Source: an uncultured Vampirovibrio sp. (GTDB lineage: Bacteria; Cyanobacteriota; Vampirovibrionia; Gastranaerophilales; Gastranaerophilaceae). From it: DNA of 64,000 nucleotides. The notes below the pieces were generated by a model. The model saw only the letters and a list, made by a program, of their open reading frames with translations. It was not told where the DNA came from and ran no database searches. The stretch spans positions 1 to 64,000 of the forward strand of contig CAJTXZ010000017.1 of the NCBI GenBank assembly GCA_910583725.1, written 5' to 3'. Both the position numbers and the translations under genes were made by a program. Shown here one piece after another: positions 17,183 through 26,106 of the stretch; positions within the stretch are counted from its first letter, which is position 1, and each line of letters begins with the position of its first letter.

Positions 17183-17236
17183 AAGCCACATTTTCAAGTA
17201 ACCAGGTTCTGAACTCGTCAATTCTGTGGTAAATTA
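17183..17236. repeat. 54-base diverged direct repeat, copy 2 (right of Shedu-like gene)
   Basis: Partner of 15986-16039. On the minus strand it reads YHRIDEFRTWLLENVA then TAG. Upstream of it on that strand no open frame continues, so only the 3' end of the old gene remains. Confidence 0.6.
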
Positions 17237-17239
17237 TAT

Positions 17240-17266
17240 AAAGAGCTCTATTCCGGGCTCTTTTTT
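17240..17266 (+). terminator. Rho-independent terminator without an intact upstream gene
   Basis: AAAGAGC (17240-17246) pairs with GCTCTTT (17257-17263) and a T-run follows. No intact plus-strand gene lies close before it, so it may be left over from a lost gene. Confidence 0.5.
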
Positions 17267-17283
17267 ATATTGTTATATTTTTT

Positions 17284-17697
17284 TTGAATAGTTTATTAAA
17301 AAGACAGGTTTTGTATATTCTAGGGTTTGGCATTAGGGCTCTTGGAATTGTTTTTAATACAAGAATTAATTTTGGTGTTGCGGATATAAGTTTGGCGCCT
17401 TATCTTATTCAATTATTATGAAATGTTTCTTTGGGCTTAGCAACTTTTGTTATTTTTATAATTATATGTGGTGTGATATTTCTATTCTTAAATTCACATT
17501 CTTCTAAAATGATTTGCGGAATTTTTTGTTGATAAAACTTGTCGCATTTTGTATTATTTAGACTTAATATCTTTTTTGTGTTTGTGTATTTACAAAATTT
17601 TTTAGTTATATTATCTGTATTTATCGGCATTTTTCTTTTAGTGATTATTGCTTTACAAGGTGCATACTCTATCATATTGGTTTTAGGGTATAATTAA
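17284..17697 (+). pseudogene. Decayed YczE/YitT-like membrane protein gene
   Basis: Reading from a TTG at 17284 gives VLYILGFGIRALGIVFNTR, then NFGVADISLAPYLIQLL, followed by TGA. This resembles the first helix and the loop of YczE/YitT-type membrane proteins (ILGxxIxALGIxLxIKANLGxxPISSxPYVL). The same frame continues after the TGA with SLGLATFVIFIIICGVIFLF, like the second helix, until another stop; a shifted frame near the end gives VILSVFIGIFLLVIIALQGA. Several stops and shifts show it is dead. The 268-base open frame on the opposite strand is a shadow of this remnant. Confidence 0.5.
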
Positions 17698-17807
17698 TTT
17701 ATGGTAAATGGATAATGGCCAAATTAAAATATATTTATTTTAGTCTGCAGCTATGTCAAAATTAAAATAGTCTATACATGAGTTCTAAACTTATAAAAAG
17801 GAGGAAG

Positions 17808-18845
17808 ATGCTAGCCTGCACATTTAAAGATTACGGGGTTTTTAAATTAACAGAAAAAGATAAACCCAAACTTATTAATCCTAATGATGCGATTGTGCGT
17901 GTTACGATGAGTAGTATTTGCTCAAGTGATATTCACATTAAACATGGTTCTGTGCCAAAAGCGGTTATGGGTATTACAGTAGGGCATGAGATGGTGGGAA
18001 TAGTGGAGGAGGCTGGTGTTTGTGTAAAGAATGTAAAGCCCGGGGATAGGGTAACTGTAAATGTTGAGACATTTTGCGGCGAGTGCTTTTTTTGTAAAAA
18101 CGGTTTTGTAAATAACTGTGAAGACAAAAACGGCGGATGGGCTCTTGGGTGCAGGATAGATGGAGGACAGGCAGAATATGTATGCGTTCCTTATGCAAGT
18201 CAGGGGTTAAATAAGATTCCCGATACTGTTTCGGATGAGAAGGCGCTTTTTGCCGGAGATATACTTGCAACAGGTTTTTGGGCGGCAAAAATATCTGAAA
18301 TTAAGGAAGATGATACTGTTTTAATTATTGGTGCCGGGCCCACAGGTATATGTACTTTGCTTTGTGTTATGTTGAAAAATCCTAAAAAAATAATTGTATG
18401 TGAAAGGGATAAAATAAGGCGTGAATTTGTAAAAAAATATTACCCAAGTGTAATTTTAACAGAGCCGAAAGATTGTATTGAGACTGTAAATAAAGAAAGT
18501 GAGCATGGTGGTGCGGATGTTGTTTTAGAGGTTGCAGGAAACGAGGATTCCTTTCAGATGGCCTGGATGTCTGCAAGAGCAAATGCCATAGTAACAATTG
18601 TAGCGCTTTATGATAAGCCTATGGTTTTACCTTTAGTTGATATGTATGGAAAAAATCTTACATTTAAAACCGGAGGCGTTGACGGCTGTGACACAGAAGA
18701 AATATTATCTCTTATTGAAAAGGGTAAAATCGATACCACACCGCTTATAACGCACAGATTTCTTCTTTGCGATATTGAAAAAGCTTATGAAATATTTGAA
18801 AAAAGGCAGGAAGGAATTATAAAGGCTGCTATCATACATTCTTAA
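17808..18845 (+). CDS. Zinc-dependent medium-chain alcohol dehydrogenase
   Basis: The protein is a typical MDR alcohol dehydrogenase of ~345 residues. The catalytic zinc ligands are in SSICSSDIH (Cys) and GHEMVG (His-Glu); the structural zinc site is CGECFFCKNGFVNNC with four cysteines; the NAD(P) fold is VLIIGAGPTGICTLL. It resembles the secondary alcohol dehydrogenases of anaerobes, which reduce ketones or aldehydes to alcohols during fermentation; the exact substrate cannot be read from sequence. I chose ATG 17808 because AAAAGGAGG lies directly upstream; ATG 17778 has no such site. It stands alone and converges with the broken tspO. Confidence 0.85.
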   Translation: MLACTFKDYGVFKLTEKDKPKLINPNDAIVRVTMSSICSSDIHIKHGSVPKAVMGITVGHEMVGIVEEAGVCVKNVKPGDRVTVNVETFCGECFFCKNGFVNNCEDKNGGWALGCRIDGGQAEYVCVPYASQGLNKIPDTVSDEKALFAGDILATGFWAAKISEIKEDDTVLIIGAGPTGICTLLCVMLKNPKKIIVCERDKIRREFVKKYYPSVILTEPKDCIETVNKESEHGGADVVLEVAGNEDSFQMAWMSARANAIVTIVALYDKPMVLPLVDMYGKNLTFKTGGVDGCDTEEILSLIEKGKIDTTPLITHRFLLCDIEKAYEIFEKRQEGIIKAAIIHS

Positions 18846-18858
18846 TTATAAAAGGTCT

Positions 18859-19244
18859 TTAGTTTAATATCCAAAATCCTATATTCAGGTATGTTGCAAA
18901 AAGTATCCATAAAAAATACGGCAATAGGAAATAAGCTGACATTTTCGACACTGTGTGGAATTTTTTAATATTAAGCAAGACAAAAATATCCAAGAGCGCA
19001 ATTATAAGTAGACTCAGAGAGATATTTTTCATTCCGAAGAATATAGGGCTCCAGATGAGGTTTAGCAAAATTTGTATCACAAAATAAAAGTATCCGCTTT
19101 TTTGTCATTAAAAGGTGTTCTGTAGTATAAAAGAAATGCGGCAATGATTGTGACATATATAAATGTCCAAACAGGCTTAAATAGCCAATCCGGCGGCGTA
19201 AAGGGCGGTTTTATCAGAGTGTGGTACCAATTAAAATCAAACAT
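18859..19244 (-). pseudogene. tspO: tspO (TspO/MBR family) with a single frameshift
   Basis: Two adjacent frames together make one TspO protein. The first gives NWYHTLIKPPFTPPDW and FKPVWTFIYVTIIAA, the second VIQILLNLIWSPIFFG and YFLLPYFLWILFATYLNIG. TspO binds tetrapyrroles and other ligands in the membrane with five helices. The break falls in a run of six A (minus strand, around 19101-19106): one extra A would join the frames. So either the gene is recently inactivated, or the base count is wrong, or slippage restores it. ATG 19244 fits the family N-terminus. It is convergent with the alcohol dehydrogenase. Confidence 0.75.
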
Positions 19245-19265
19245 AGTAATATTTTGATAGAACAA

Positions 19266-19932
19266 AACAAAAAATTAATTGCCCGGCTTTATAGGTTTAT
19301 TACTATAGTTCTATTTATGTTGTGATTATCCTTTAATTTTGGCTAAAATAAAACACAATAATGTTGAAATCCTCTGCAAAGGTATAATCAGTTGTGAAGG
19401 TATCTTAAACAAGAAAATCAAAAGATTTAAAAACAGAACAAAGATTTCATAAGAGCCATCTATGCAAAAAATCATGGAATATTTTGATGAACAGGATTTA
19501 AGGACCTTATACAAATCTTTATAAATATTACAACAAAGAGCTGCCAGGATGGATTTATTATAATTGTGCAGCAAACCACAAATATAGTATTTTGAAATAT
19601 AGTAAAAACCTTAAAAATTTAAGATTTGAACGATTTCATCCTTAGTGAATTTTGCAGAATCTGATACATCTGATTTTGATATTTAAAATAAACTACAAAA
19701 TGTTTAACTAAAACGCCAAGGTTTGATGCTTTATGTCGAAATTCTTGACACACAATATAAGTAATGCTCATAGAATGGAGATGAAAAATATTAACATAAT
19801 AACAAGAAGGTCGGAAAAGCACTAAAAAAGAGCCGTAATGGCTTTTAATTGAATGGTGTTTTTTGGAGCTCAACCTCGCGCCTTTAGGTTATCTTTTAAA
19901 AAACTTGAACTTTTGAAATCCGCTTGGGGCAA
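19266..19932. other. Gene-free stretch, possible decayed DNA
   Basis: I see no supportable gene. Short open frames exist on both strands, but none has a ribosome site or recognisable motif. The plus strand has a broken frame around 19330-19525 that reads like degraded coding sequence (for example EYFDEQDLRTLYKSL). Confidence 0.4.
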
Positions 19933-19955
19933 CAAAAAAGAGGTCTTTTGACCTC
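19933..19955 (-). terminator. Terminator of tRNA-Val
   Basis: GAGGTC (19940-19945) and GACCTC (19950-19955) form a stem with a TTTT/AAAA loop; on the minus strand six T follow. It lies 12 bases after the tRNA 3' end. Confidence 0.8.
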
Positions 19956-19967
19956 AATTTTTATAAA

Positions 19968-20043
19968 TGGTGGGCGTTGAGAGGCTCGAACTCCCGACAT
20001 CCTCCTTGTAAGGGAGGCGCTCTACCAACTGAGCTAAACGCCC
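19968..20043 (-). tRNA. tRNA-Val (anticodon TAC)
   Basis: The 76-base gene folds as a cloverleaf: acceptor GGGCGTT/AACGCCC, D-arm with AGCTCAGTTGGTAGAGC, anticodon stem CCTCC/GGAGG with loop CTTACAA, T-arm with GTTCGAG, and an encoded CCA. A terminator follows at once. Two extra copies of its first ~18 bases lie upstream in tandem repeats. Confidence 0.95.
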
Positions 20044-20224
20044 GCACCGATTATTTAATTATTGCGCCTCCAATGAGGCTTTGTCATATTTCGAAAGACT
20101 TGCGTCTTTCTTGGCAACTGAGCTAAACGCCCGCACCGATTATTTAATTATTGCGCCTCCAATGAGGCTTTGTCATATTTCGAAAGACTTGCGTCTTTCT
20201 TGGCAACTGAGCTAAACGCCCGCA
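20026..20224. repeat. 89-base tandem repeats carrying the 5' end of tRNA-Val
   Basis: CAACTGAGCTAAACGCCCGC occurs at 20026 (inside the tRNA), 20115 and 20204, with exact spacing of 89. Between copies, on the minus strand, lie two perfect hairpins: AAAGAC-GCAA-GTCTTT and GCCTC-ATTG-GAGGC. The second includes GGAGGCGC, the exact complement of GCGCCTCC in the tRNA. An AT-rich spacer follows. The 89-base units are almost identical. Confidence 0.9.
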
Positions 20225-20227
20225 GTG

Positions 20228-20256
20228 ATTATATCATAAGCGAGAATTTATTTCAA
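20228..20256 (-). promoter_or_regulatory. Promoter of the tRNA-Val unit
   Basis: On the minus strand TTGAAA (20251-20256), 17 bases, then TATAAT (20228-20233), which is preceded by TGA (extended -10). Six bases further on is G at 20221, the first base of the outermost 5' tRNA copy, so transcription would start exactly on that partial copy. Confidence 0.75.
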
Positions 20257-20579
20257 AAAGACTAAAGTATTGTCAAATTGCAGTTCTTCAGTTGATACAA
20301 CTATTATACATGAGGATTTTTTAATTTCAAGCTTTTTTTAAAAATAAATATAAAAAATATTAAATTTACAGCTATAATATGCATTTTATATTTATATAAC
20401 TCTTAAAAAAGCTTCTATTTAGGCGCGAAAACAATGTATTAATAAAACAATATCCTCGCTTCTTTTTCTTTTGTCTTGCTGCAAAAATACAAAAAATGTT
20501 AAAATTAGCCACAAAATCCAAGCTGTGCTAAAATTTTTAAATAAACATTAAGCTGGCAAATTTTTAAAAAGAGGATTTT

Positions 20580-21524
20580 ATGAAAAGAATTTTAATAACC
20601 GGCGGAGCTGGTTTTATAGGAAGTCACCTCTCTGAAAGGCTTTTAGCCGAGGGTAATGAAATAATTTGTTTGGACAATTTTTTTACGGGCTCCAAAAATA
20701 ATATCAGACATTTAATTTCTAATGACCATTTTGAGCTTGTGCGGCATGATGTTACAAAAGAATATTACGCAGAGGTGGATGAAATCTACAATCTGGCATG
20801 CCCTGCAAGCCCGGTTCATTATCAGTATAACGCCATTAAAACAATAAAAACCTCTGTCCTTGGGGCTGTGAATATGCTTGGTCTTGCAAAAAGGTGCAAG
20901 GCAAAGATTTTACAGGCTTCCACAAGCGAAGTTTACGGAGACCCAACTGTGCATCCGCAGAGGGAAGATTATTGGGGAAATGTGAATCCTATAGGGATAA
21001 GAAGCTGCTATGACGAGGGAAAACGCTGCGCTGAAACCCTTATGATGGATTATTACCGCCAAAACAAGGTTGATGTCAGAATAATCAGGATTTTCAACAC
21101 ATACGGGCCAAATATGGATGCGAACGATGGCAGGGTTGTGTCAAACTTTATTGTGCAGGCACTGCAAAACCAGGATATAACCATATATGGCGACGGCAGC
21201 CAGACAAGGTCTTTTTGTTATGTGGATGATTTAGTTGACGGTATGATAAAGATGATGAACAATAAAGCGGGTTTTATAGGGCCCGTAAATCTTGGAAATC
21301 CCTCAGAGAGAACGATTTTAGACTTTGCAAAGCTCATTATCGAATTAAGTAATTCAAATTCAAAAATTGTCTTTAGGCCCCTTCCAAAGGATGATCCTAC
21401 AAGAAGAAAGCCCGATATAACCCTTGCCAAAGAAAAACTTGATTGGGAGCCAAAAATTGATATTAAAGAAGGTCTTTTAAAGACCATAGAATATTTTGAT
21501 GGCAAAATAAATGCCAATAAATAA
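20580..21524 (+). CDS. UDP-glucuronate decarboxylase (UDP-xylose synthase)
   Basis: The 314-residue protein is an extended short-chain dehydrogenase: NAD loop GGAGFIGSHL, ASTSEVYGDP, YDEGKRCAE (catalytic Tyr-x-x-x-Lys) and the UXS-type signatures NLACPASPVHYQ and FNTYGPNMDANDGRVVSNF. It converts UDP-glucuronate to UDP-xylose, in the cytoplasm. The gene for UDP-glucose dehydrogenase, which makes its substrate, is next downstream (180 bases), so the two form a UDP-xylose supply unit. ATG is preceded by AAGAGGA. Confidence 0.88.
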   Translation: MKRILITGGAGFIGSHLSERLLAEGNEIICLDNFFTGSKNNIRHLISNDHFELVRHDVTKEYYAEVDEIYNLACPASPVHYQYNAIKTIKTSVLGAVNMLGLAKRCKAKILQASTSEVYGDPTVHPQREDYWGNVNPIGIRSCYDEGKRCAETLMMDYYRQNKVDVRIIRIFNTYGPNMDANDGRVVSNFIVQALQNQDITIYGDGSQTRSFCYVDDLVDGMIKMMNNKAGFIGPVNLGNPSERTILDFAKLIIELSNSNSKIVFRPLPKDDPTRRKPDITLAKEKLDWEPKIDIKEGLLKTIEYFDGKINANK

Positions 21525-21704
21525 ATTTAGTAATAAATTTGCCAAAAGCCTTATTGTCGCCTAAAATAATAAATAGAGGCACTTACGGCTTCTTCTAAGA
21601 GTTTGTTTTGCCAAAAAAATTATATTTATAGCTCACACGAACAGCTTTAAGTTTTGGCCGTATTGAAAAATTAAATCTATACTTAAAATCAGGAGTTTAA
21701 AATA

Positions 21705-23033
21705 ATGAAAATTTGCGTTATAGGAACAGGATATGTTGGACTTGTTGCGGGCACCTGTCTTGCCGAGATGGGAAATGAGGTTATTTGTGTTGATAAGGAC
21801 ATAAAAAAGCTTGAAAAGCTTGAAAAGGGCATTGTTCCAATATATGAGCCAGGGCTTGAAGAGCTCATAAACGCCAATGTTCCTGAGGGTAGGCTAACTT
21901 TTACCGATAATTTAAAGATGGCGGTTGAGGCTTCCACTGTTTGTTTTATAGCCGTAGGAACACCCCAAGGAGAGGATGGTTCTGCCGATTTATCCTATGT
22001 TTTAGATGTTGCATCAAATATTGGAGAATATTTAAACGGATATAAAGTTATCGTGAATAAGTCTACAGTGCCTGTGGGCACGGCAGAAAGGGTTACTGAA
22101 ATTATAAAATCAAAGACTAATTTTGAATTTGACGTGGTTTCAAATCCTGAATTTTTAAAACAGGGCGCTGCTGTTGATGATTTTTTGAAGCCTGATAGGG
22201 TTGTAATCGGCTCTAATTCACAGAGGGCAACAGAAATTATGCAGGAGTTGTATTCGCCCTTTTTAAGGACCGGAAACCCTGTAATTATTATGGATGTTAA
22301 GTCTGCGGAGATGACAAAATATGCAGCAAATTCATTTTTGGCCGTAAAAATTTCTTACGCAAATGAGATTGCAAATATTTGTGAAAAAGTGGGCGCAGAC
22401 GCCGAAATGGTGCGTATCGGGATGTGCTCTGACAAGAGAATCGGCTCGCAGTTTTTGTTTGCAGGCCTTGGATACGGCGGAAGCTGCTTCCCTAAAGATG
22501 TTAAGGCGATGATTAATACGGCAAAAATAAACGGCTGCAACGCTTCTCTTTTAGAGGCTGCAGATATTGTAAATAAAGAGCAGAGAGCCGTTTTTATCAA
22601 TAAAATTTTATCAAGATACAAAGGGGACATTAAGGGTAAAACCATTGCTGTTTGGGGTTTAGCGTTTAAGCCAAAAACTAACGATATGAGGGAAGCTCCC
22701 AGTATCACTATAATTGAAGAACTTTTAAGAAGAGGCGCAGCAGTAAAAGCCTATGACCCCAAAGCTTTTGACTGTGCCGAGATAATATTTAAGGATAGAA
22801 TCGAATATTCAAAATCTGCCTATGAAGCACTATGCGGAGCTGATTGTATGCTTCTTTTAACGGAGTGGAACGAATTTCGCCGTCCAAACTTTGAAAAAGT
22901 AAAGTCGTTGCTTAAATATCCTGTTATTTTTGACGGCAGGAATCAATATAACGGAAAAAGGCTGATAGAAAAAGGTTTTGAGTATTATTGTATCGGCAAA
23001 ACACTTAAGGTGAAAGAGATTGCAGCGGTCTAA
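21705..23033 (+). CDS. ugd: UDP-glucose 6-dehydrogenase
   Basis: The protein (442 residues, normal for the family) has the NAD loop GTGYVGLVAGTCLAEMG, the substrate segment NPEFLKQGAAVDDFLKPDR, the catalytic Cys in GYGGSCFPKDV and the C-terminal UDP-binding domain (WGLAFKPKTNDMREAPS). It oxidises UDP-glucose to UDP-glucuronate with two NAD+. The upstream gene decarboxylates the product to UDP-xylose. AGGAG precedes ATG. A long hairpin follows at 23109. Confidence 0.92.
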   Translation: MKICVIGTGYVGLVAGTCLAEMGNEVICVDKDIKKLEKLEKGIVPIYEPGLEELINANVPEGRLTFTDNLKMAVEASTVCFIAVGTPQGEDGSADLSYVLDVASNIGEYLNGYKVIVNKSTVPVGTAERVTEIIKSKTNFEFDVVSNPEFLKQGAAVDDFLKPDRVVIGSNSQRATEIMQELYSPFLRTGNPVIIMDVKSAEMTKYAANSFLAVKISYANEIANICEKVGADAEMVRIGMCSDKRIGSQFLFAGLGYGGSCFPKDVKAMINTAKINGCNASLLEAADIVNKEQRAVFINKILSRYKGDIKGKTIAVWGLAFKPKTNDMREAPSITIIEELLRRGAAVKAYDPKAFDCAEIIFKDRIEYSKSAYEALCGADCMLLLTEWNEFRRPNFEKVKSLLKYPVIFDGRNQYNGKRLIEKGFEYYCIGKTLKVKEIAAV

Positions 23034-23108
23034 AGTTGTCGGTTTTCTATTTGCGGGCATTTTGTAATTTTAAAATGCGCCCGGGTAAAAGGTTAGTGAA
23101 TTTATTTT

Positions 23109-23138
23109 AAGGAAAAAGGAGTTATCTTCTTTTTCCTT
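23109..23138 (+). terminator. Hairpin after ugd
   Basis: AAGGAAAAAG (23109-23118) and CTTTTTCCTT (23129-23138) form a perfect 10-base stem. A second possible hairpin (GGGCATTTT...AAAATGCGCCC) lies at ~23053-23083. Confidence 0.55.
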
Positions 23139-24213
23139 AAAAGCATTGTAATATAAGGGTTTCAAGGATTTTGGACTATAATTTTTCTCTTGTAAAATTC
23201 GGATATTTGTTATTTTATTTGTTAAATTTTGTAAAGTAAAATTGTACATTATACCATATCTGACTTCAGATTTTACTTAATATTTTGTTAAAAATGCTTA
23301 AAAGCATTGGTTTTAGGGCGTGGGATTTTTTTATAACAATAAAACCTTGCTAAATTAGGCTTTTTACCGTTCTCTTGTGTGTAAAATTTTAATTTTGGCA
23401 AATTTATGGTTATTTTTAACCGGACAGATAAAATTCTCATATGGTTTTTATCGCCTTCCTTAGTGGCTTTTAGGGTCATACATTGCGTGCAAATAGTTAT
23501 TAGACAAGCATTTATGGGACTTAAACAGGCTGAAAAGCTAGTGTAGCCATTATTTTGGCTGGTTTTATTATTAAAACAGACTTAAGCCTTTGATTTTACT
23601 AAATTACAAGCGTGCAAAATTGCAGATATTCTTGTTGGAAGCCCATTACGCGCATATCAAAATTGTTCTTTTTAAAGAATAAGTATAATTTATATGGTTG
23701 ATTTATTGATATACTGTATCTTTTCAAGCTTTGTTATGTGTAAAGTTCAATGAAATTAAGCTTTTATAGAATTTAGATGTGCTAAAACTTTCTCACATCG
23801 TGTATTTTACCTGTGATATACACGTGAAAGCTTTGCAGCACAGTTTGTTTAAACTTTTTTTGGTCATTACTGTATTAAAAGTTTTTAATGTATAAAATTC
23901 AGATTTCGCACGTGTTTATTGAAAATTGTAGTTTCGGTTTTAATTTTTTGTAACATTTTAGCCCTGATTTTTTGTAACGTTTGTATAAATTTGTTTCAAA
24001 AAATTTACAATATAAAAAATTCAGGATTCAATTACCATCTCTTTACAAAATTTACAGAGTTTTTTCTGCCAAGTTTCATTGTCAAGTTACGTTTAAACGT
24101 CCAAAGGAGCGGATTTTAGGCTATTCTAAGGTTCAAAGAAGCGGGACAGGCTTTTATTATTAACATAAGAATAACTGTTTAACCTGTTTGTCCGCGCGTA
24201 ACGGTTATTTTAA
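23139..24213. other. Long AT-rich stretch without a supported gene
   Basis: Open frames here are short, without ribosome sites or recognisable motifs. The composition is very AT-rich, with runs of T and short direct repeats such as TTTTTTGTAACATTT/TTTTTTGTAACGTTT near 23945-23980. It separates the UDP-xylose genes from the convergent decarboxylase gene and may be decayed DNA. Confidence 0.4.
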
Positions 24214-25662
24214 CTATTCTTCTATGATTTCAATCTCATCAAAGTCTGATAAATAAGGTAGGTGCTCCTTGTTTATGATTTCGCCCGGCAATAACACCGA
24301 AATACCCGGAGGGCAGAGCGCTATGACTTCTGCAGCAATTTTTCCGACGGCATCTTTTGTTTTTACCAGCCTTTTTTTGGCAAAATAAGCTTCTCTTGGG
24401 CTCATAACCGTATTTGGCTCCATAAGGGGCATATATTTTTTGCCTTCAAGATGACAGATATCAGGATATTTGCGGATTGAAATTTCCCTTAGGGCATTAA
24501 TTAAATATTCGAACTCTTCCCTTGTATTTCCGATGTTTGAGAGGATTAGCACCCCTTCATCAGAAGCTGATTCTATTTCAATATTGAAATCTAATTCAAG
24601 AATGGTTTCCAGGCGTTTTCCCGTGAGCCCCTCTATTTTAATGAAAATTTTGGTTACATCACACTTTATGCCGTCATCTTCGCCTAAAACAGATAAATTT
24701 TTGATTTTTTTGGCTTCGCTCCTAAAATATTTTGCATTCTCGATAGCTCTTTCTATCAGGGTTTTGCCGGCTTTAGAGCTAAGATGTGCACGCGCTGCAT
24801 CAAGGCTTGCAAGTAAAAGTATGGAAGGGCTTGTTGTGTGTAAAAGTTTTAAGGCATGTTCAATTTTATGAACATCAAGCTTGGAATCCTTTGCTATATG
24901 GAGCATTGAGCTTTGTGTCATTGAGCCGCCCGTTTTATGAAGAGAATGAACAACAGCATCGGCACCCAGCTCTAGAGCTGTTTTTGGCAGCTTATTACTA
25001 AAATTCCACAAGCTGCCGTGAGCTTCATCCACAATGAGCGGGACATTATGCTTTTTGCAAATTTTTGCCATTTTTTCAATGTCTGAAACCATACCTTCAT
25101 AGGTCGGGTTTACAACCCAGACAAATTTTGTATCAGGCTTTGAATTTAGCTGTTTTTCGAGCGTTTGCGGCTCTATTGCGCCAAAGATGGACCAATCTTT
25201 AAGAAGCTTTGGCATAAGCCAGTAAGGTTTTGCACCTGAAAGCATTGTGCCTGTTATAACAGAGCGGTGAGAGTTTCTCGCAATTATAATTTCATCATTT
25301 GGAGAAACCACACCGAACGCTATTGCGAGGTTTGAAATTGTGCTGCCGGATGTTATAAAAAATGTTTTTTTTGAATTATATGCTATGCTTGCAAGCTGCA
25401 TGGCCTCTTTTATTGCGCCTGTTGCAGGGTGCAGGGTGCCAAGAGAGTCAAATTCATCAGTTGTATCAAGCAAAAGCGCGTCTTTTCCTATTAATTCTTC
25501 AAAGCGCCTTAAAACACCGGCGCCGCGGTTGTGCCCGGGGATATGAAAGCCGGTTGAGGGGTTATTTTTGTATTTTTCAAGCGCATCTAAAAGAGGGGCC
25601 TCAAAAGATGATGAAAGACCGTCATAGTCTGTGTTTCTGTCAAATAATACAGAAGATGGCAT
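24214..25662 (-). CDS. Orn/Lys/Arg decarboxylase family protein (probable arginine decarboxylase)
   Basis: A fold-type I PLP enzyme of ~480 residues. GFHIPGHNRG near the start is the family's substrate/PLP signature, HSLHKTGGSMTQSS holds the PLP lysine, DEAHG the PLP aspartate, and the C-terminal small domain ends with LPGE. Compact members of this family without the N-terminal wing domain are biosynthetic arginine (or lysine) decarboxylases in Firmicutes and Cyanobacteria, making agmatine for polyamines; substrate cannot be fixed here. ATG 25662 fits the usual N-terminus although its ribosome site is weak; a TTG at 25746 would add 28 residues. Confidence 0.8.
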   Translation of the reverse strand: MPSSVLFDRNTDYDGLSSSFEAPLLDALEKYKNNPSTGFHIPGHNRGAGVLRRFEELIGKDALLLDTTDEFDSLGTLHPATGAIKEAMQLASIAYNSKKTFFITSGSTISNLAIAFGVVSPNDEIIIARNSHRSVITGTMLSGAKPYWLMPKLLKDWSIFGAIEPQTLEKQLNSKPDTKFVWVVNPTYEGMVSDIEKMAKICKKHNVPLIVDEAHGSLWNFSNKLPKTALELGADAVVHSLHKTGGSMTQSSMLHIAKDSKLDVHKIEHALKLLHTTSPSILLLASLDAARAHLSSKAGKTLIERAIENAKYFRSEAKKIKNLSVLGEDDGIKCDVTKIFIKIEGLTGKRLETILELDFNIEIESASDEGVLILSNIGNTREEFEYLINALREISIRKYPDICHLEGKKYMPLMEPNTVMSPREAYFAKKRLVKTKDAVGKIAAEVIALCPPGISVLLPGEIINKEHLPYLSDFDEIEIIEE

Positions 25663-26001
25663 TTTAATATCTTTTATTGTGTTTGTTTTAAATGATATTG
25701 TGTTTTTGTTCAATTTTTGCTGTTTTCCTTTGAATTTTGGCTGCAAGTGTGCACTTTTGTAGACTTTTATGAATGATTTTGGTGTTTTTATTGTCTTCCT
25801 ATTTTTTATTTAAGGTGTAGAGAGGAGCACATTTACAAAATTTACATACATTATTACATATAAAAAACAAAATACATTATTTTTTGCTGTAATTTCGGGG
25901 ATATATTACGAAATATTAAGAAATTTTTATATCTTTTAATTTTTTTTGTCAAAAAATAGCAAAAAAAATTTATTACAGGTTTTATATGACAAAATACTTT
26001 T

Positions 26002-26030
26002 TTGCTTTAAATCCAAAAAAATGGTATAAT
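26002..26030 (+). promoter_or_regulatory. Promoter of the 26107-27155 gene pair
   Basis: TTGCTT (26002-26007), 17 bases, TATAAT (26025-26030) with TGG just before the -10. It lies 76 bases upstream of the first gene. Confidence 0.65.
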
Positions 26031-26106
26031 TTTAAAAATAATTAACAAAAAACACGAAACACGAGACAGATAAAGGGTTTAAAGGAAGAAGTAAGGGGTA
26101 AAAACA

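Noticed and set aside
17409..17675. 88-residue open frame on the minus strand
   Set aside because: It is antisense to a recognisable decayed YczE/YitT-like gene on the plus strand and has no motif.
19326..19873. Two minus-strand open frames of 82 and 84 residues
   Set aside because: No ribosome sites, no recognisable motifs, and composition typical of non-coding AT-rich DNA.
20044..20224. Additional tRNA genes or a CRISPR-like array in the tandem repeats
   Set aside because: The copies contain only the first ~18 bases of tRNA-Val, so no tRNA can fold; there are too few units and no unique spacers for CRISPR.
23919..24163. Overlapping plus-strand frames of 60-66 residues
   Set aside because: Low-complexity AT-rich sequence with repeated TTTTTTGTAAC, no ribosome site or homology by eye.
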